The notes below the pieces were generated by a model. It did no database searches. It was given only the letters and a program-made list of their open reading frames with translations, and had not been told where the DNA came from. The translations under genes were made by a program, and so were the position numbers. A stretch of DNA of 64,000 nucleotides from Phytophthora hibernalis (lineage: Eukaryota; Oomycota; Peronosporomycetes; Peronosporales; Peronosporaceae): assembly GCA_012656075.1 (NCBI GenBank), contig JAAKBF010000390.1:496001-560000 (forward strand), given 5' to 3'. Shown piece by piece: positions 1 to 12,056 of the stretch (positions within the stretch are counted from its first letter, which is position 1; every line of letters begins with the position of its first letter).

Positions 1-2
1 CC

Positions 3-161
3 CCGCGTTCGGACTCGGAAGACGAACCCGACGCTGAAGTCTCAGAGGCTCGGCGAGCGTGTGGGCTCCTTCCCATGCGAGCCCGTCGGTTGTTGCGTGC
101 CCAATGCTCCCGTGAAGAGGGCGGCGCTTCTTGGCGGCGCGTGTGGTGCTACATGCGTTAG
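3..161 (+). CDS. possible C-terminal fragment of a gene cut by the window edge
   Basis: Frame 3 is open from the first bases to a TAG at 159-161. It encodes about 52 residues that begin with an acidic stretch (SDSEDEPDAEVSE) and then become Arg-rich. The GC content is higher than in the LINE that follows. I do not recognise it. It could be the tail of a host gene into which the LINE inserted, or chance coding in GC-rich DNA. Confidence 0.25.
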   Translation, partial: PRSDSEDEPDAEVSEARRACGLLPMRARRLLRAQCSREEGGASWRRVWCYMR

Positions 162-342
162 ACGGGCCGCTGATTTCGAATGAGGAGAGGGAGGGAGAAT
201 CGATAGCTACCAAATTCCACCGGGGCCAGAGTGATGGTCGGTTGATGGATGATAACCATATGCGCTGGTTAGGGAATCAGTGGGATATACTATCCCACTG
301 GTGGCCCTTTAAAACTGCATGGAGCCACTCCCAGGGGAGGGA

Positions 343-698
343 GATGGGCAGGGGTCGCCAGTTTAATCAATCCTTACGGAGCAGTGAGTCATGCGAAGCC
401 GTGGCGGGACGATTTATGGAGCGAAAACCTGATAATGATGAAAGGTGTGATAGCTGATAGAGAGTTTATTTTTATGAATGTGTACGCACCGTCACTGGGA
501 CCAGCGCGCATTGAATTCTTCAAGCAGCTGCAGCTAATTTCTTTTCCAGAGGAAGTCGAGATCATTTGTGGCGGAGATTTTAATTGCGTGTTGAATCATG
601 AACTGGATAGATTCGGCGGGAAGGCGGTGATAGACATCGGGGCCAAACAATTGGCAAAGTGGATGGACTCCAGAAGTCTAGTTGACGGGGGTTTATAA
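343..698 (+). pseudogene. LINE AP-endonuclease domain fragment
   Basis: The C-terminal half of an exonuclease-endonuclease-phosphatase fold is readable. VNPYG-like INPYG is followed by NVYAPS (where copy 2 has NTYAPS) and the metal-site motif GGDFN. In active LINEs this domain nicks the target DNA to prime reverse transcription. The N-terminal catalytic part is missing or unreadable. The SxIDR and SDH motifs that should follow fall in a frame-shifted stretch around 770-900. Confidence 0.75.
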
Positions 699-1589
699 CG
701 CCCGTAGACTACATACCAGCAAAGCAGTGGGTACCTACGCGAATCAGCACCATACCCCTAGTCACAAGGCTGCGGACGGTTCGGTCGGGACGTCCAGGAT
801 AGACTGATGGCATGTAAGGGCAACAATTAAGAAATTAGTCCGAGGTGTCGTCACGGAAGAAGCGCTATGCAAGTCGGACCATCGGGCCGTGTTGATGGAG
901 TTGCATTTTCCGCAGGATGCGATCAGAACGAAGAAGAAACCTAGAATATACCCACCGCCGTCATACGTGGATGCAGCGACCAGGCGTTTGGTGGCAGAGC
1001 GATTGAAGACGCTGGGAGAGCAGTTCGAGACCTTAGACCGGAAGCAACGCCGAGATAAATGGGATGGGTTCAAAGCAGAGGTCAAGAAAGTAATTGTAGA
1101 ACTCAAGAAAGCGGCAAGAGTACGGGTAACGCGGGGTTACCGGCAGCAGATCAAAAGACTTAAGGCCAGGTTGTCGAAACTTGAATATGGATGTTCAGCG
1201 GTAGCAGAAGAACGAGCGGAAATTGTTGAACAGTTGCACAGAGTGCAAGCTCCGCGAAGGGCAATGCGGAAACGTGTGTTGACTTCATTAACAGCGTGGA
1301 GCTCAAAACCATCAACTAGGCAGTTTTTCAGGCGCATCTGTACCAAGTTCGGCGACAACACCATTCCGACGCTCCAACAAGGAATGGCTAGAACAGCGAG
1401 GATGGAGCATGACAAAGCAAACATTTTGGCAGACACTTGGGAGCCTATTTTCAATGGTGCTGCTCAGAAAAAGAGAGTTTTGGGGAGTACGTAGAGCGAC
1501 TGGCTCAGAGATGGAACAAAGAAGACCTGAGGGATATTGATGTAGATTTTACTGAAGAGGAAGTGGCGTAGGCGATTGGCAAAATTAAG

Positions 1590-2905
1590 GCGGGTAAAAC
1601 GTGTGGACCGGATGACCTGGGCAACGAGTGGTACAAGGACACCGCGGAACAGTTAGTGCCGATTCTAACTAAGTTGTTCAATACGTGCATGGAAGACGGC
1701 CAGACTCCTCGCTCTTTCGTCGAGGCTTACATCTTCAGTGTCAGTAAGGGGGAGACAGGAGCAACCCACTGAACTATCGGCCTATAGCGCTGTTAAACAC
1801 AGACTATAAAATATTCACGCGCATTTTGACGTGGAGAGTGCGGAAGCACATCAGCAAATTAGTGCGCGAGACTCAGTGCGGGTTCATTCCAGGCAAGACA
1901 ATACACGAAGTTATGGATTTGCTCGAGACAGCTAAGGCGGTATGTGGCGAAGGTAAGAAGATGACCAACGCTCAAGTATTGTTTTAGATTTTGCAAAAGC
2001 ATACGATTCGTTAGATAGGGACTTTCTGTTGACTGTGTTAAGGCGGAAAAGTTTTCCGAGAGATTTTGCACGATTGTGGCTGCAATTCATGCTGGTACGA
2101 CGGTGAAGTTTATGGCAAATGGAAGTTTGTCTCGGGCTCTGGAAGTCACAAGCGGAATACGACAGGGGTGTCCTCTGGCACCGCTGCTATTCATACTAGC
2201 AGTGGACCTCCTCTATGACGAAGTGGATATGGAAAGTGGGTTGGAAGGAATCGCACTGGATGGTCTGTCGCCTGACAGACAGTTAAATATGCTGATGATA
2301 CAGCGGTATATATCGCGGACAAGTGCATGCAAGCGACAGCAATTGCCGCGGTTGCTCGGTTTCCGCCGTTTCCGGTTTGCAGTTGAATGTTAGCAAGTCA
2401 GCTGCAATATGTTTGGGGAGGGTTAGCAGTGACTGAGTCACCAGACGACATAACGCGAGAGACAGACGGGGCCGGAAAAGGAGATGAACAGCAAGAGATT
2501 GCAGAAATTGAGTCAACCAGATATTTGGGGCATATCGGCGGCACTATCAATACGGTGCAGCAGGCGTGGGCAGCAGAATTCAAGGCGTTACATACCAGGT
2601 TAGCTTTGGCCCAAGTGAAGACAAACACAGTGCAACAGCGTGCTGCAATAGCCGCAGCCATCATTGTGCCGAAACTGATGTTCGTGGCCCGGCATGCTTG
2701 GCCCACAGAGGAACTGGCTAAAGAAGCAAACTGGAGAATAAGAAATTTTGTATGGAAGGCGTCCTTTGCCTTGCCAGAACAAGTCCCACAGGGCTGGATA
2801 AAACAAGAGTTGGCAGAGTTGAAGCCAGTAGAGGGGGATTGGGATTACGAAACATTAAAATGGAGTTGCAGGCAATGCGTGCGCAGATGGCAGGGGCGTG
2901 GGTGA
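1590..2905 (+). pseudogene. LINE reverse transcriptase domain, frameshifted
   Basis: Reverse transcriptase blocks occur in order but in changing frames: NYRPIALLNTDYKI near 1770, LDFAKAYDSLDRDF near 1985, GIRQGCPLAP near 2150 and the catalytic YADD near 2288. The thumb continues in the open stretch 2387-2905. All catalytic Asp positions are still visible, so decay is mainly by indels and stops. The block order and sequence match the second LINE at 32738-34417. Confidence 0.85.
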
Positions 2906-4532
2906 TCACGACACGAACAGGTCTGCAGCTAGTAGGAGATATCCTGCAGAAGAGGATGGGGTGGAGGCAAATGCTCTGACGGCATCGCACCAGCGACCAA
3001 GACAAGAGATAGAACCTAGTTGCTTGGACATCGGGTAGGAAATGGGTGGCTTACTCCTTGGCACATGACGAATCGGTCCCTGTAAACAAAGTGGACAGTA
3101 CGAAGGAATTAAGGCAGCTCATGAGATACAGACATGGAGTCTCATCGAGATGGACCCATCGGGGACTTGAACTAAAGTGTGCAAGGGAAGTGCACAGAGT
3201 GAAGACCCAAACGAGTCGCGCGAGGAAAATAGCCAAAGGAGACCTCATCCATGACGCCTTCCCTGCATATCCGTTGGCAGCGCTACGTATGTGGGATGGC
3301 GCGGGCAACTCGCGCAAGTGCGGGGACTACAGAGTTCTCATTGAAGGGGGAGGCACAAAGCAGTTAAGGACTTGCTCAACGTATCAAGGACGACAGATGG
3401 GGCTGTGTTGTTCAATCCTTGTGGACTGGACCTGCCACTCTCCAGTGGACATGCACATCTCTTTCGAGATATTTGTCTGGATATGTTAGCATATTTTCCA
3501 GAACTGATTACGCGACGCGCAGAGGAGGACTGGTTAAGGATACATCACCAATTGGCAGACAAGCATCATCTTTTCGAAGTTGTGCAAGACAAAAGAGGGC
3601 TACTCCACACATGGGGTTCGATGACGACGCCAGTACACTGGGACGAGGCCAGGCAACCCATCGACCAAGCAATTGCAAAGGTACTCAGTGTGAAGGCAGC
3701 AACTGTGTGGGTTGTACCACATCCATGGCTCACGAAAATGACAGCATTGTGGGCTGGGCGGAGGCGTTGGCGCCAGCAGAGAGCAACGTTTCGGACGCAC
3801 ATATGCAAGAGAAGGCGAGGAGAAGCAAGGAAAGCGTTGAAGACAACAAAGGAGACATTGGGCAATAGAGCAGCGGATTTGGCAGCAGCACTCGAGAAAG
3901 TGACGTGGCGGCAAGTGTACACGATGACAGGGGCTACAGCGTACCAAATGCAGAATTTGGCACGACTCAAGCACAATCGTCTGCGGCTCTGGATGGACAA
4001 GGAGGTTGGTTTCAAGTGTTCAGAGGAGAGATGTGCTTCGAACGCATACGGGGAACGACGCACTTGCCCCAAGCTAGAGAAATCTGGGAGCTGTATCTGC
4101 GGAGGTGACCGGTAGGGAGTGGAAATGGAAAGACGACCAACGACAGAGGTAGCAATTACTGTAGACTTACTTTGGCTTCAAACTGAGAGACGCACCATCA
4201 TGGCTCATGGAATGGGCAACACAACACGAGATCGACCCTTGGGGCGATGTTTTCGACACGGCTACTGCAATGTGGGCACTGAGAGCCATCACCACAATAT
4301 CTGTCCTATGGAGACTCAATGTAGACAGGCGACACCCAGAAGGAAAGAAGCAGTATACGGCAGAGGAGCATTTACGGAGATACCAAGGCGCAATAGCAGA
4401 TACATTTGAACGCTTCCAGCTGATGTTGTACCCCCTGACTTCCACGTCCTACAGCAAAATTCAAGTCGCAGACAGGGTGATCGCACAATGGAAGCAAGGA
4501 CCAAGTAGAGTAGAGATCAGCGCAGACGAGCA

Positions 4533-4975
4533 ATGCGTGCGTGTAGGTTTTTCGATGGCGGTTCCAGAGGCAATCCAGGTCCTGGAGGCAGCGGCAGCAT
4601 CTTTGTGGTGTTCGGAGGGCCACGGGCAGCACCAAAGATAGCGTGGGCGGCAGCGACAGCTTTAGCTCGGAAGACAACGACGAATAACATGGCGGAGTTC
4701 ATCGGCCTTCACAGACTATTAGAGAGAGCGGTTGAATGTGGATGGAAAGGAGTTCACATTGTGGGAGACAGTGCTATGATAATCGAGATGATGAGTGGGA
4801 GGAAACTACCGAAATCCAAGGCCACGCAACATTGGTATAGAACTACCAGCAAACTGGATGATTGGTGCGTAGTAGCGTAGTAGCGTCATGGACGCATCAT
4901 TATCGCAGTCACAACAAGATGGCGGATGCCATTGCCAACTTTGCGATGGACACGAAAAGAAGTACGATGCAACTA
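4533..4975 (+). pseudogene. LINE RNase H domain
   Basis: This is a type I RNase H-like domain at the C-terminus of ORF2. The first acidic residue is in FFDGGSRGNPGPGG, followed by TTNNMAEF, GDSAMI and a final HNKMADAIAN box. A stop at 4878-4880 separates the last box, which continues in a shifted frame. In this LINE clade the domain removes the RNA strand during second-strand synthesis. Confidence 0.8.
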
Positions 4976-5254
4976 ACAGGGGACACAGGTGTGTTGGGAG
5001 CTTACACGCAGTCGTCCAAGCTGCGCAGAGGAGCGACACAGGAAGATGGATAGAGAACAGAAGCTGGTAGCGCCGCATCCCAGCCGACCAACGGAAGGAG
5101 GCGGTGGTGCTACAGCAAATGAAGAGGGGAGGGCCGGACGGATTCGGACCCGTAAACTGGATAGGATGCAAACACCTGTGCAGAATGGATATTAGAGTTC
5201 AGATGAGAAACGAATCAGTAACACAATATACCTCACCAATTATTATGGAATCAT

Positions 5255-6099
5255 GTCGGCGTTTAAGCGGTGGTATTGGCAGCTCTAGCATTAGCTGAAG
5301 ATGGAGGCGGCGGGTGCATCTACCAATGATAGCCGTACCTGTTGATCTACCGGTATTTTGTAGATCAACTAACGGCAATGCGGTGGGTAAAGCCGCTGGC
5401 GCGATGTGTTCTCTAACTGCATTCTCCACACCAGGCCGGGCTCAACACGCAAATCCCAGCGCGAAAGAAGATGGCACGCTAAAGTGTTCGTTGACGATGC
5501 AAACGGAAAGGATGTGGATTCAAGACCCCATGGCTCTCGATGAATTCGTAATCCCGTGGGAAATGTTACTGCGCTGGAGGTGTTGTCGAAAGAGTAGCAG
5601 CTCGGCGTTTGTGGTGACGCTGAATTTGTCGCGTCGGCACTCCACGATAGTGATGACACCGACTAGGATAGAAACAGCGTAGCACGAAGACCCTTTGGCG
5701 GCGTTCACGACAACCGACACAACGGCTGCAATTCGATCGGTGATCTTCATGCTGACAGAACACCCCGATGTGGAAACGAAGGTTTTCTCAGGCCTTCGGA
5801 CTCCGCAGGATCTGCTGCGGAAAGAGCAACGTGAGGAGCAGGAAGCGGTGTGGGTGCGGACATCGACCCGAAGCCTTTTAGTATGCAATATTTGGCGCTG
5901 AACAAGTATGATAGTGTATACTTTTCATTAACAAATGTAGTGACAAAAATCCCATCGAGCATTAAGTTTGAAATTTGACAGGTATTAATTAAGCCCCATA
6001 GTTAAGCCTGACTACCGAGCCGGTGGATTGATAAGTGATTAAGTACACCAGGATATTAGACAACAGAGGTATTAAGTTGTCCAGGGTTCTCTGTACCCG
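5255..6099. repeat. anonymous dispersed repeat, copy 1
   Basis: The stretch is duplicated at 20955-21713. The best-matching part is 5757-6099, from 'accccgatgtggaaacgaag' to 'agggttctctgta'. Copy 1 carries about 390 extra bases (around 5360-5750). Copy 2 carries a 236-bp MITE at a TA that is empty here (5919-5920). No transposase, LTR or target duplication is recognisable. Short open frames on both strands look accidental. It may be the non-coding part of a DNA transposon or an LTR. Confidence 0.7.
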
Positions 6100-6126
6100 T
6101 CTTTGCCGCTCGAGACACCCACCACA

Positions 6127-6285
6127 GGGGCCCACCTCAAACCGATATACTGGAAATGTCGGCGGAAGATCGCCATGCTACACGTCTTATCGTGGAGTCA
6201 CCACCTAAAAGATTTCAACAAAATGGCTGACTTGCTTGAGAACTACGCTATGGACTCAAAAACCAGCAATCGAGTGAGTATGGAA
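6127..6285 (+). pseudogene. LINE RNase H C-terminal fragment (second lineage)
   Basis: The frame gives a pattern HLKPIYWKCRR, then SWSHHLKDFNKMADLLENYA. It aligns with the RNase H end of the LINE at 4880-4970 (SHNKMADAIANFA) and even better with the fragment at 22560-22830. It is a short orphan piece of a related but different LINE family. It directly follows the anonymous repeat, and nothing else of the element is nearby. Confidence 0.65.
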
Positions 6286-6369
6286 CAAGAGGAGTCACCC
6301 TCAGGGGAGCCGCGAGTGGGCTTCGCGATCTACGAAAGGGCGGGCGCGAAATCCACATCTGTTAGTTGA

Positions 6370-7599
6370 TATAGAGGCAACTGGCAGGCGGGCATGATAT
6401 GTCGCTAGCAGTATACATTTTCAACTTCGGAATGGCAACAAGAAAATTCAATACCCATAAGGTAAAACCAAAATGACACCCGGTGACAAATCTGATACTA
6501 TGTAAGCAACGGATTTGAAAGGGAATTATATGCTGCGGATTTGGAAAGACGCGTAAGAGTCTCTTACGAAAGAGCTCGCGCCAGAACTATTCATTAAGGA
6601 ACACTTGATGAAGGCAGCCGACCTGCTCTTCCACGAAGCTATAACCATGCATCTTGCCACACGGGCTCGTTGCACACAATTAAGTCCCAGGATTTAGCTA
6701 CCCAGGAGGCGAACGTGCCAGAAAGCGTGTAAGCAAAAGTTAAAAAGTGCGGCAGCCCTTCACATCGTTTTGATTTTACCTTATGACGTTTTGAATTTTC
6801 TTTTTGCCATTTTAAAGTTGAAAAGGCGTAGAATTACGATTAAATGACGACAATGTACCTCACTGAGAAACGTAGAATACAGCAATAGAAACCACATATG
6901 TCCGCTAAAAAACAGTTCGCAATCAACATGTAGTGTGAACGATATTGACAACGCTGACGGGTCCAGCACAATTTTACACAATATACCGGGTAAAGAGGAG
7001 TCCCACGAAGAAGCCAAACAGGGTTTCAGCTACCCAAAATTTGCGAGCGACAGAGCTACCCATTCAACGTTTAAGCGGGACAACAATCGAGCTCGACCAA
7101 ACGACCGGCAGCAGAGGCTGGAATTCTCAGCATTTCTCGTTCCAATGCTTTCGCAAGAGATTGAAAGACACGGGCCTAGAATCGATGGAGTCGGCGTTGT
7201 GTGTTTGGTGGATCTTCGTTCGTGGAGGATGACGGAGTCGGTATTCAAATGCCGTAAATTAAGTAGTGACGCAACATAATAGATAGATACTATAATACGT
7301 AGTACAATAGGTAGACATTACTGCATGACTTCGAAGCGTGTACCTTGCCAAAGCTAGTCTCTGCGTTCCATCACGTTTATTATCACGTTTACAGCTCGTT
7401 CGCCTCGTTATTAATGTCTCAACATGCCATCACACTCGGACACACCTGAAAAAAGTAAGCAGGTCCAATTAGCTTTATCAGTTCTAGAGAAGGAGCCATT
7501 GACGAGAGGCAACGAAGACTTTACTCATATCAATTGGCAACATTCAATTGAGAAGTCAATTAAAGTCGCTACGCTCGAGTTAGGTCGCCTTTCTAAGGT
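6370..7599. other. no recognisable gene
   Basis: AT-rich sequence. A TIR-like 19-mer at 6841-6859 (see the TIR family at 22465-23086) is the only repeat I recognise. Two overlapping plus-strand frames at 6935-7279 are open for about 100 codons but show no family signature. Confidence 0.5.
6841..6859 (-). repeat. solo TIR-like end of the 'ggtacattgatgtca' family
   Basis: The reverse complement reads ggtacattgtcgtcattta, preceded by gtttctcagtga. The same end occurs at 22465-22505, 23047-23086 and 41424-41471. No partner arm was found here. Confidence 0.5.
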
Positions 7600-7752
7600 T
7601 TAAATCGCAGACAGGTACTTCGAGTATGCGCTAACTATTTACGCATGTTGGTCATCCGTCAGGCCGGCCCTCTGAACCATCGTGTAAAAGTCGTCGAGGG
7701 ACATGCCCGCCGTGTAGGAAGGGAACACTTTTACTAGCTGACTCTTGGCATC
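7600..7752 (-). pseudogene. short unrecognised protein-coding remnant
   Basis: A minus-strand frame reads like protein (GMSLDDFYTMVQRAGLTDDQ, then an in-frame TAA, then IVSAYSKYL). The Y/L spacing and helical character recall the WY-type repeats of oomycete effectors, but the match is weak. No start, signal peptide or RxLR motif is visible upstream. Confidence 0.3.
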
Positions 7753-8221
7753 AGGGGTTCAGAGCATCGGCGGATACTGATCATGTATTCAGATACCGTT
7801 TCAATGATTACCTGTATCAAGATCAGGATCATCTTGGATCACACGATGGACCAGGATCATTGATCCACTCGATGGGCTGCATTGATACATTGTAGTCTTG
7901 GATGAGATACTGTCGATGAGTACTTTAATTAGTTTCAGCCGCAACGCCGAGTTATTGTTAAACGGCCAAAGTTAGCACAGCGCAACCACTCATCTATTCG
8001 CCGAAAAAATCGTTCATGTATATTTATAAGTCGTTATGAATATCTTCATGAAATACCTAGGCTGTGCCAAAATGCCTGAAACGTACAATGCATTTAGTTT
8101 AATAACAACATAACAGAAAATATTCACTTAATAAACTTTCAAATGATTATCACATATAGTAGAATGCATTCTCTCATTATATACAAAATCGCGCAATATA
8201 AGATCTTTCGCAAACGCTTAA
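7753..8221. other. no gene seen; GATC-rich imperfect repeats
   Basis: AT-rich. 7775-7920 is rich in 'gatca', 'ggatca' and 'gatac' words in both orientations, suggesting a degraded short-repeat sequence. No open frame of note. Confidence 0.4.
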
Positions 8222-8344
8222 TCAGGGTTTTAGCGTTTGCGATTCTGAAACCAGGAAGCCAAGGGCTACCAGGCGAGCCTTGTATCGCACAATCTCGCCA
8301 TGCTCGTTCCTCTTCAGTGCGAAGACCCACTTGTTCGAGTAGCC
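8222..8344 (-). pseudogene. Copia reverse transcriptase N-terminal fragment
   Basis: Forty codons before a TGA read as the typical Copia entry into the RT domain: NKWVFALKR, then [13 protein letters not shown]. No catalytic part follows. It is an isolated remnant, on the same strand as the Copia polyprotein at 15481-19561 but with a different sequence, so from another family. Confidence 0.75.
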
Positions 8345-8981
8345 TTGGGCTCCTCACAGGACTGACAGAGTGTGGAGACAGAAAACGAGCTACCGTCGGA
8401 GGCCAATTGTTAACACGTAAGTTCTTGAACGACATGGCCGCCGCGAATGCTCCTTAAAGGAAACCACTACAGCCAAATACATCACAAAACGTACCTGCGT
8501 CAAGAAAGCGGAAGCGACCACCACATCAGCCCATGAAGTCCCCACCCGCAAAGTTCGTGAAGACGACTAGTTCACGCTAGAACACCAAGACTGCCACCGC
8601 CCATGCGTCTGGGAAAGCTGAGCTCACCGACCCGTCGCAAACCTTTGTATTTTAATACACTGCACGTTCCGTTTGAATCAGTGAATTAGCGATCTTAGAG
8701 GTAACCTTTGACGAACTTGAAGCCCTAACCATCGTACTTTAATGGAACACAACTGTAAAAATATCTCCATACAAATTGAATGATAGTGTCGAGTGGCGGA
8801 CAACTGGCTGGGCCGCTCTAAACAGTCGCCGCGCGCAATTGAGGGTTTGAATAGCTTAGTGTGCTCAGCTTTCCATCGTCTCGTCTTTTTCTTCACTGTC
8901 TCCGCCGCTTGGAATCCAGCAAATCTGCAAAAGTTAAATTCATCTTGTAGCAGGCAAACACAGAGCCCTTATTTACGCGTC
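8345..8981. other. no recognisable gene
   Basis: Mixed-composition sequence with only short open frames on either strand. No repeat or domain recognised. Confidence 0.4.
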
Positions 8982-9919
8982 CGTGAGCCAGGTTGATGTA
9001 GCTCTGTACAGCATAGAGTACACGAGGTCCGGCATGTTTGGGAGACCTTCGATCACCTTGTCGTGGCTGGTACCCTGCACTTCATCTGCAACCCTGTTCG
9101 CCAGGTCATGGCATTCAGCTGGAAGTGCAGGAATACCTTCACAAGTTAGCCACTTGCTTACATTCAGCCCTAGTTGTATCACGTCCTTCAAGTTCTGCAC
9201 TCTGGCGAACGTTTCGATCTGCTCGCGCGAGAAAATACCAACATCCTTGATAACCACAGTCTCCTTCGCACATGACGCCGTCGTCTGCTTTGAACCATTT
9301 CCAGACTCTTGAGACGCATCGATCTCAATAGCGCTCGCGGCTGTGTTCGCTACGGTTAGTATCTTGACGCAGGCCGCCAGTAGCTTGGGTGGGAGAATGT
9401 GAAGGGGTACATTATCGTGACAGGGTTCTTCATCATACGAAACTTCGTTTTTTGCTGTCCGTTTCGTTTTACTTCACGATCCCTCCAGACAGACACCGCT
9501 GCGTGTCCGATAAGGAAGGCTGCTTCCGATCCAGATCGTTCAACAGCCCGCATAACTAACCTATCCTTCTCCTTCTCTGAGCTTGATCGAACCATTTTCT
9601 GTCCGTGCGTTCGCCAGCCGCCGTCACTTTTTCAGCTTGCTGGGGCACCCACCTTCCTTGTCTTTGGGTTGAGTTGGATCGGAGGAAGATCTGCTGTAGA
9701 TTCGGGTAGTAGAGCCTCCTCAGCCTCGTCGTTTTGATCGCCACTGTCACTTGAACTTATGTCAAACTCCCGTTTTAAATCTAAAGCAGACCAACTGCTT
9801 TTGGCTTCTGCAGGTTGCGGCTCCGTCTTGGACATCTTCCACTGCCGAACAGTCCGCCACTGATTCATTACAAATTCCAGCATCTCGTCGAGCTCCACGT
9901 CGTCGTCGATATCAGCCAT
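8982..9919 (-). CDS. unrecognised protein, frames broken, next to the MULE transposase
   Basis: Successive minus-strand frames join into one protein-like stretch of roughly 310 residues with no internal stop if the frame changes are bridged. It starts at an ATG at 9919 with an acidic N-terminus (MADIDDDVELDEMLEF), then a Ser/Asp-rich part, a basic middle with a possible coiled helix, and a C-terminus ending at a TGA near 8982. I know no domain in it. It lies about 250 bp downstream of the MULE transposase on the same strand. That would fit a second gene of the same transposon, like MURB of maize MuDR, or a neighbouring host gene. Frame changes lie near 9640, 9590 and 9390. Some are near G/C runs and may be sequence errors. 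Confidence 0.45.
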
Positions 9920-10065
9920 CTCTGAGCTGATTAAGTGAGTGACTCGCACTGCTTCTCTACTTGTGTACGTTTTTCAACTCGGCTCACGGTCCTTTTGCCT
10001 GCGGGGAAGGTATCGTACGTGAAATGATTCACACGCTTTAGGTCACGACTCGTATTTGTCCACCT

Positions 10066-10150
10066 AATAATAATCATGGACAAATCATGGAAACATGTAA
10101 AAATACTGTTTTGTCCATGAATATAATCATGGACAAAACATGGTCAATAG
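10066..10150. repeat. short direct repeats of 'aatcatggacaaa'
   Basis: The word aatcatggacaaa(t/a)catgg occurs twice here, and the inverse 'ttgtccatga' lies between them. Related aatcatgg words recur at 11118-11160, 12283 and 12327, inside and at the far side of the MULE. They may belong to the element's non-coding ends. Confidence 0.5.
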
Positions 10151-10172
10151 TAAAAGACAATATACAGCCCAC

Positions 10173-12056
10173 TCACCCCGTGTCAATGCGCATCCACGGG
10201 ATGACGGGACCGGGGATTTGCTCGTTACTCACGTACGCAATAGCGTGTCGACACGGGAGCTTCATGGCATCACGAATTCATAGTCGCAAGCCCAGGTGTC
10301 CACTCGCTTGATGTGTCTTCGACGAGCCCTGAAACATCACTTCATCTTCAGCCGTTGTGCTCAAAGAAAACCGGTAGCGATCTTCATTAAACAACGCTCG
10401 CGAGTACGGCTCTGCGATCTGTTCAGCGACATAGTGTGAGGTGAAGCGAAGCACGTTGGACATCTACTCGTCGCAGTTGCTGTTGACGAACTGACCGATC
10501 CTCGATATGCGATACCTGTACTCGTTCTCCACCCGGCGGTCAAACGCCACAATGGCCTTGACACAGCCCTCCATGCTCATGGATCCGTCGGTTAAGCTTT
10601 CCAGAAGTTGTTCGTGTGGTTTTAAAGAGGGAAGCTTCGCGCGGCGATACAACACCCAGCGGTCTTGGCTTGCATCCCAGTTCTTTTAAAATACTTGAAG
10701 AAACAGTTCAATCCAACTTGATCACAAATACCCTCCAAAGCGTTATGTGCAATCTTGTATTTCTCCTCCCAGTCTGTGTACACCATTGCGTGGACAACCG
10801 CGACCACCTGATTAGCATCGTCTGACGATACCTTACCATATGCAGGCTTCGACTGATTCCCCTTCAAATACTTCAACACGTGAAAGTGACAGATCACCAC
10901 GCAATCCTCGGGGACATTCGACTCATGCACTTTGATCTCGTTCAAGTCCTTGTCGACGACAATGATCCGTAGCAGTTCGATGCGAGTCGGCTGTAGACTC
11001 TTGAAGTGTGCTACGGCTCTCTCCCCCATTGGCTTCAATCAAATACTGCTGCACGACAGCACCTTCCCCGAACTCGTTCATGGTCATGAAGGTCAGCAAC
11101 TGATAGTTGTAACTGTAAATCATGGAATGATACAGGATTAATCATGGATAAATTATGGACATCTCAATAAAAACGCATCCATTCGTCTTGTGGCTGCAAT
11201 CCACAAGTAAAAGTTCACTGAAGCACCCGTAAACGCGCATCATGTGTGCTGTCGCCAACGACACCACTCCAGTTTTCCCCGCACCCGTGTCTGTAATAGC
11301 CGAGACGTTCTCCGGGTCCACAGCCGCGAAAGCTGCAATCTCGCGGGCTGTAGCGTCGTTGTCATCCGCTGTAGAAACTGAAGAAGCGTGGTCGTGCACC
11401 ATGTTGTCGACGTCTACTTGGATGACGTTCTGGCCATGCTCGAGGAGGTTGTCGTAAATCTTCGACCGCTTCGCCCCACGGCCAGCATCCCTTCAACGCG
11501 GGCGCCCATCAAAGGGTTATCCACACATCGAGAAGAGGGTAAGTGGCGTAGCTTGTGGTCGATACTTTGTGATTGTGCACAAAGCAACCATTCTTAACTT
11601 GCAGCTCTCCCCGGGCAAGGTTCCACAGAACCACAAACCGAAATGGACAGTCCGTCATGCGTATGTGTTGTCTTGGTAGGCTGCCTGAACCACGAGACTT
11701 GCGCTTCTTCCAACCGTGCGTATAGATGTACACACGCTGATACGGGTCGAAGCCTTCCGAGACCAGATGGGATTCATCTCCTCTTTTTTCGTCTTAGCCG
11801 TTTGTGGCACGAGCCATCGTCTCTCGCACTGGCAGAACTTGCATGGTGCTCGCAAAATATGTCGCAAAGTAGGAGAGCCAAGCTTCCCATCTCGTGTGTC
11901 ACACAGTTGGCGGATCTACTGCAACTTACAACAGGTTATCCCTGCTGTGGCCATGGAAAGCATTACTAACGGACTGGCTCTCATCTTCTCCAGCCGTGTC
12001 CGCACGCTCTTCGTTGCCCCGGCCTGCGTCTCTGCGAACATCCGCTTGTCGTTCAT
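10173..12056 (-). mobile_element. Mutator-like (MULE) transposase, decayed
   Basis: The order of motifs from the ATG at 12056 is: N-terminal basic region; a FLYWCH/FAR1-like DNA-binding part (VYIYTHGWKKR, then CPFRF and HNHKVS, near 11540-11740); the first catalytic Asp in LLVDCSHKTN (near 11190); YNYQLLTFM; the second in IIVVDKDLNEI with CHFHVLKYL (near 10870-10980); and a C-terminal SWIM-type zinc finger ending LPCRHAIAYV (10173-10300). It is broken by an in-frame TAG near 11920, a roughly 55-nt insertion between KTN and YNYQ near 11140, a TAG at 10464-10466 and a frameshift within the SWIM finger. The enzyme would cut and rejoin element ends in the nucleus. I could not find long terminal inverted repeats. 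Confidence 0.85.

Larger units (their letters stand above)
181..5190 (+). mobile_element. degenerate non-LTR retrotransposon (LINE), 5'-truncated
   Basis: Translated pieces in all three plus-strand frames appear in the order AP endonuclease, linker, reverse transcriptase, long C-terminal region, RNase H. They match, piece by piece, the minus-strand LINE at 30212-40221: for example FFDGGSRGNPG here against FFDGGPRGNPG there, and GIRQGCPLAPLLF against GIRQGCPLAPVLF. ORF1 and the protease-like part of ORF2 are absent, as expected for a 5'-truncated insertion. Many frameshifts and stops make it inactive. The 3' end is not sharply defined; homology fades at about 5.1-5.2 kb. Confidence 0.88.

Noticed and set aside
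11140..11200. Intron in the MULE transposase between KTN and YNYQ
   Set aside because: A gt...ttacag candidate exists, but splicing it leaves the frame off by one, so I treat the extra bases as an insertion.
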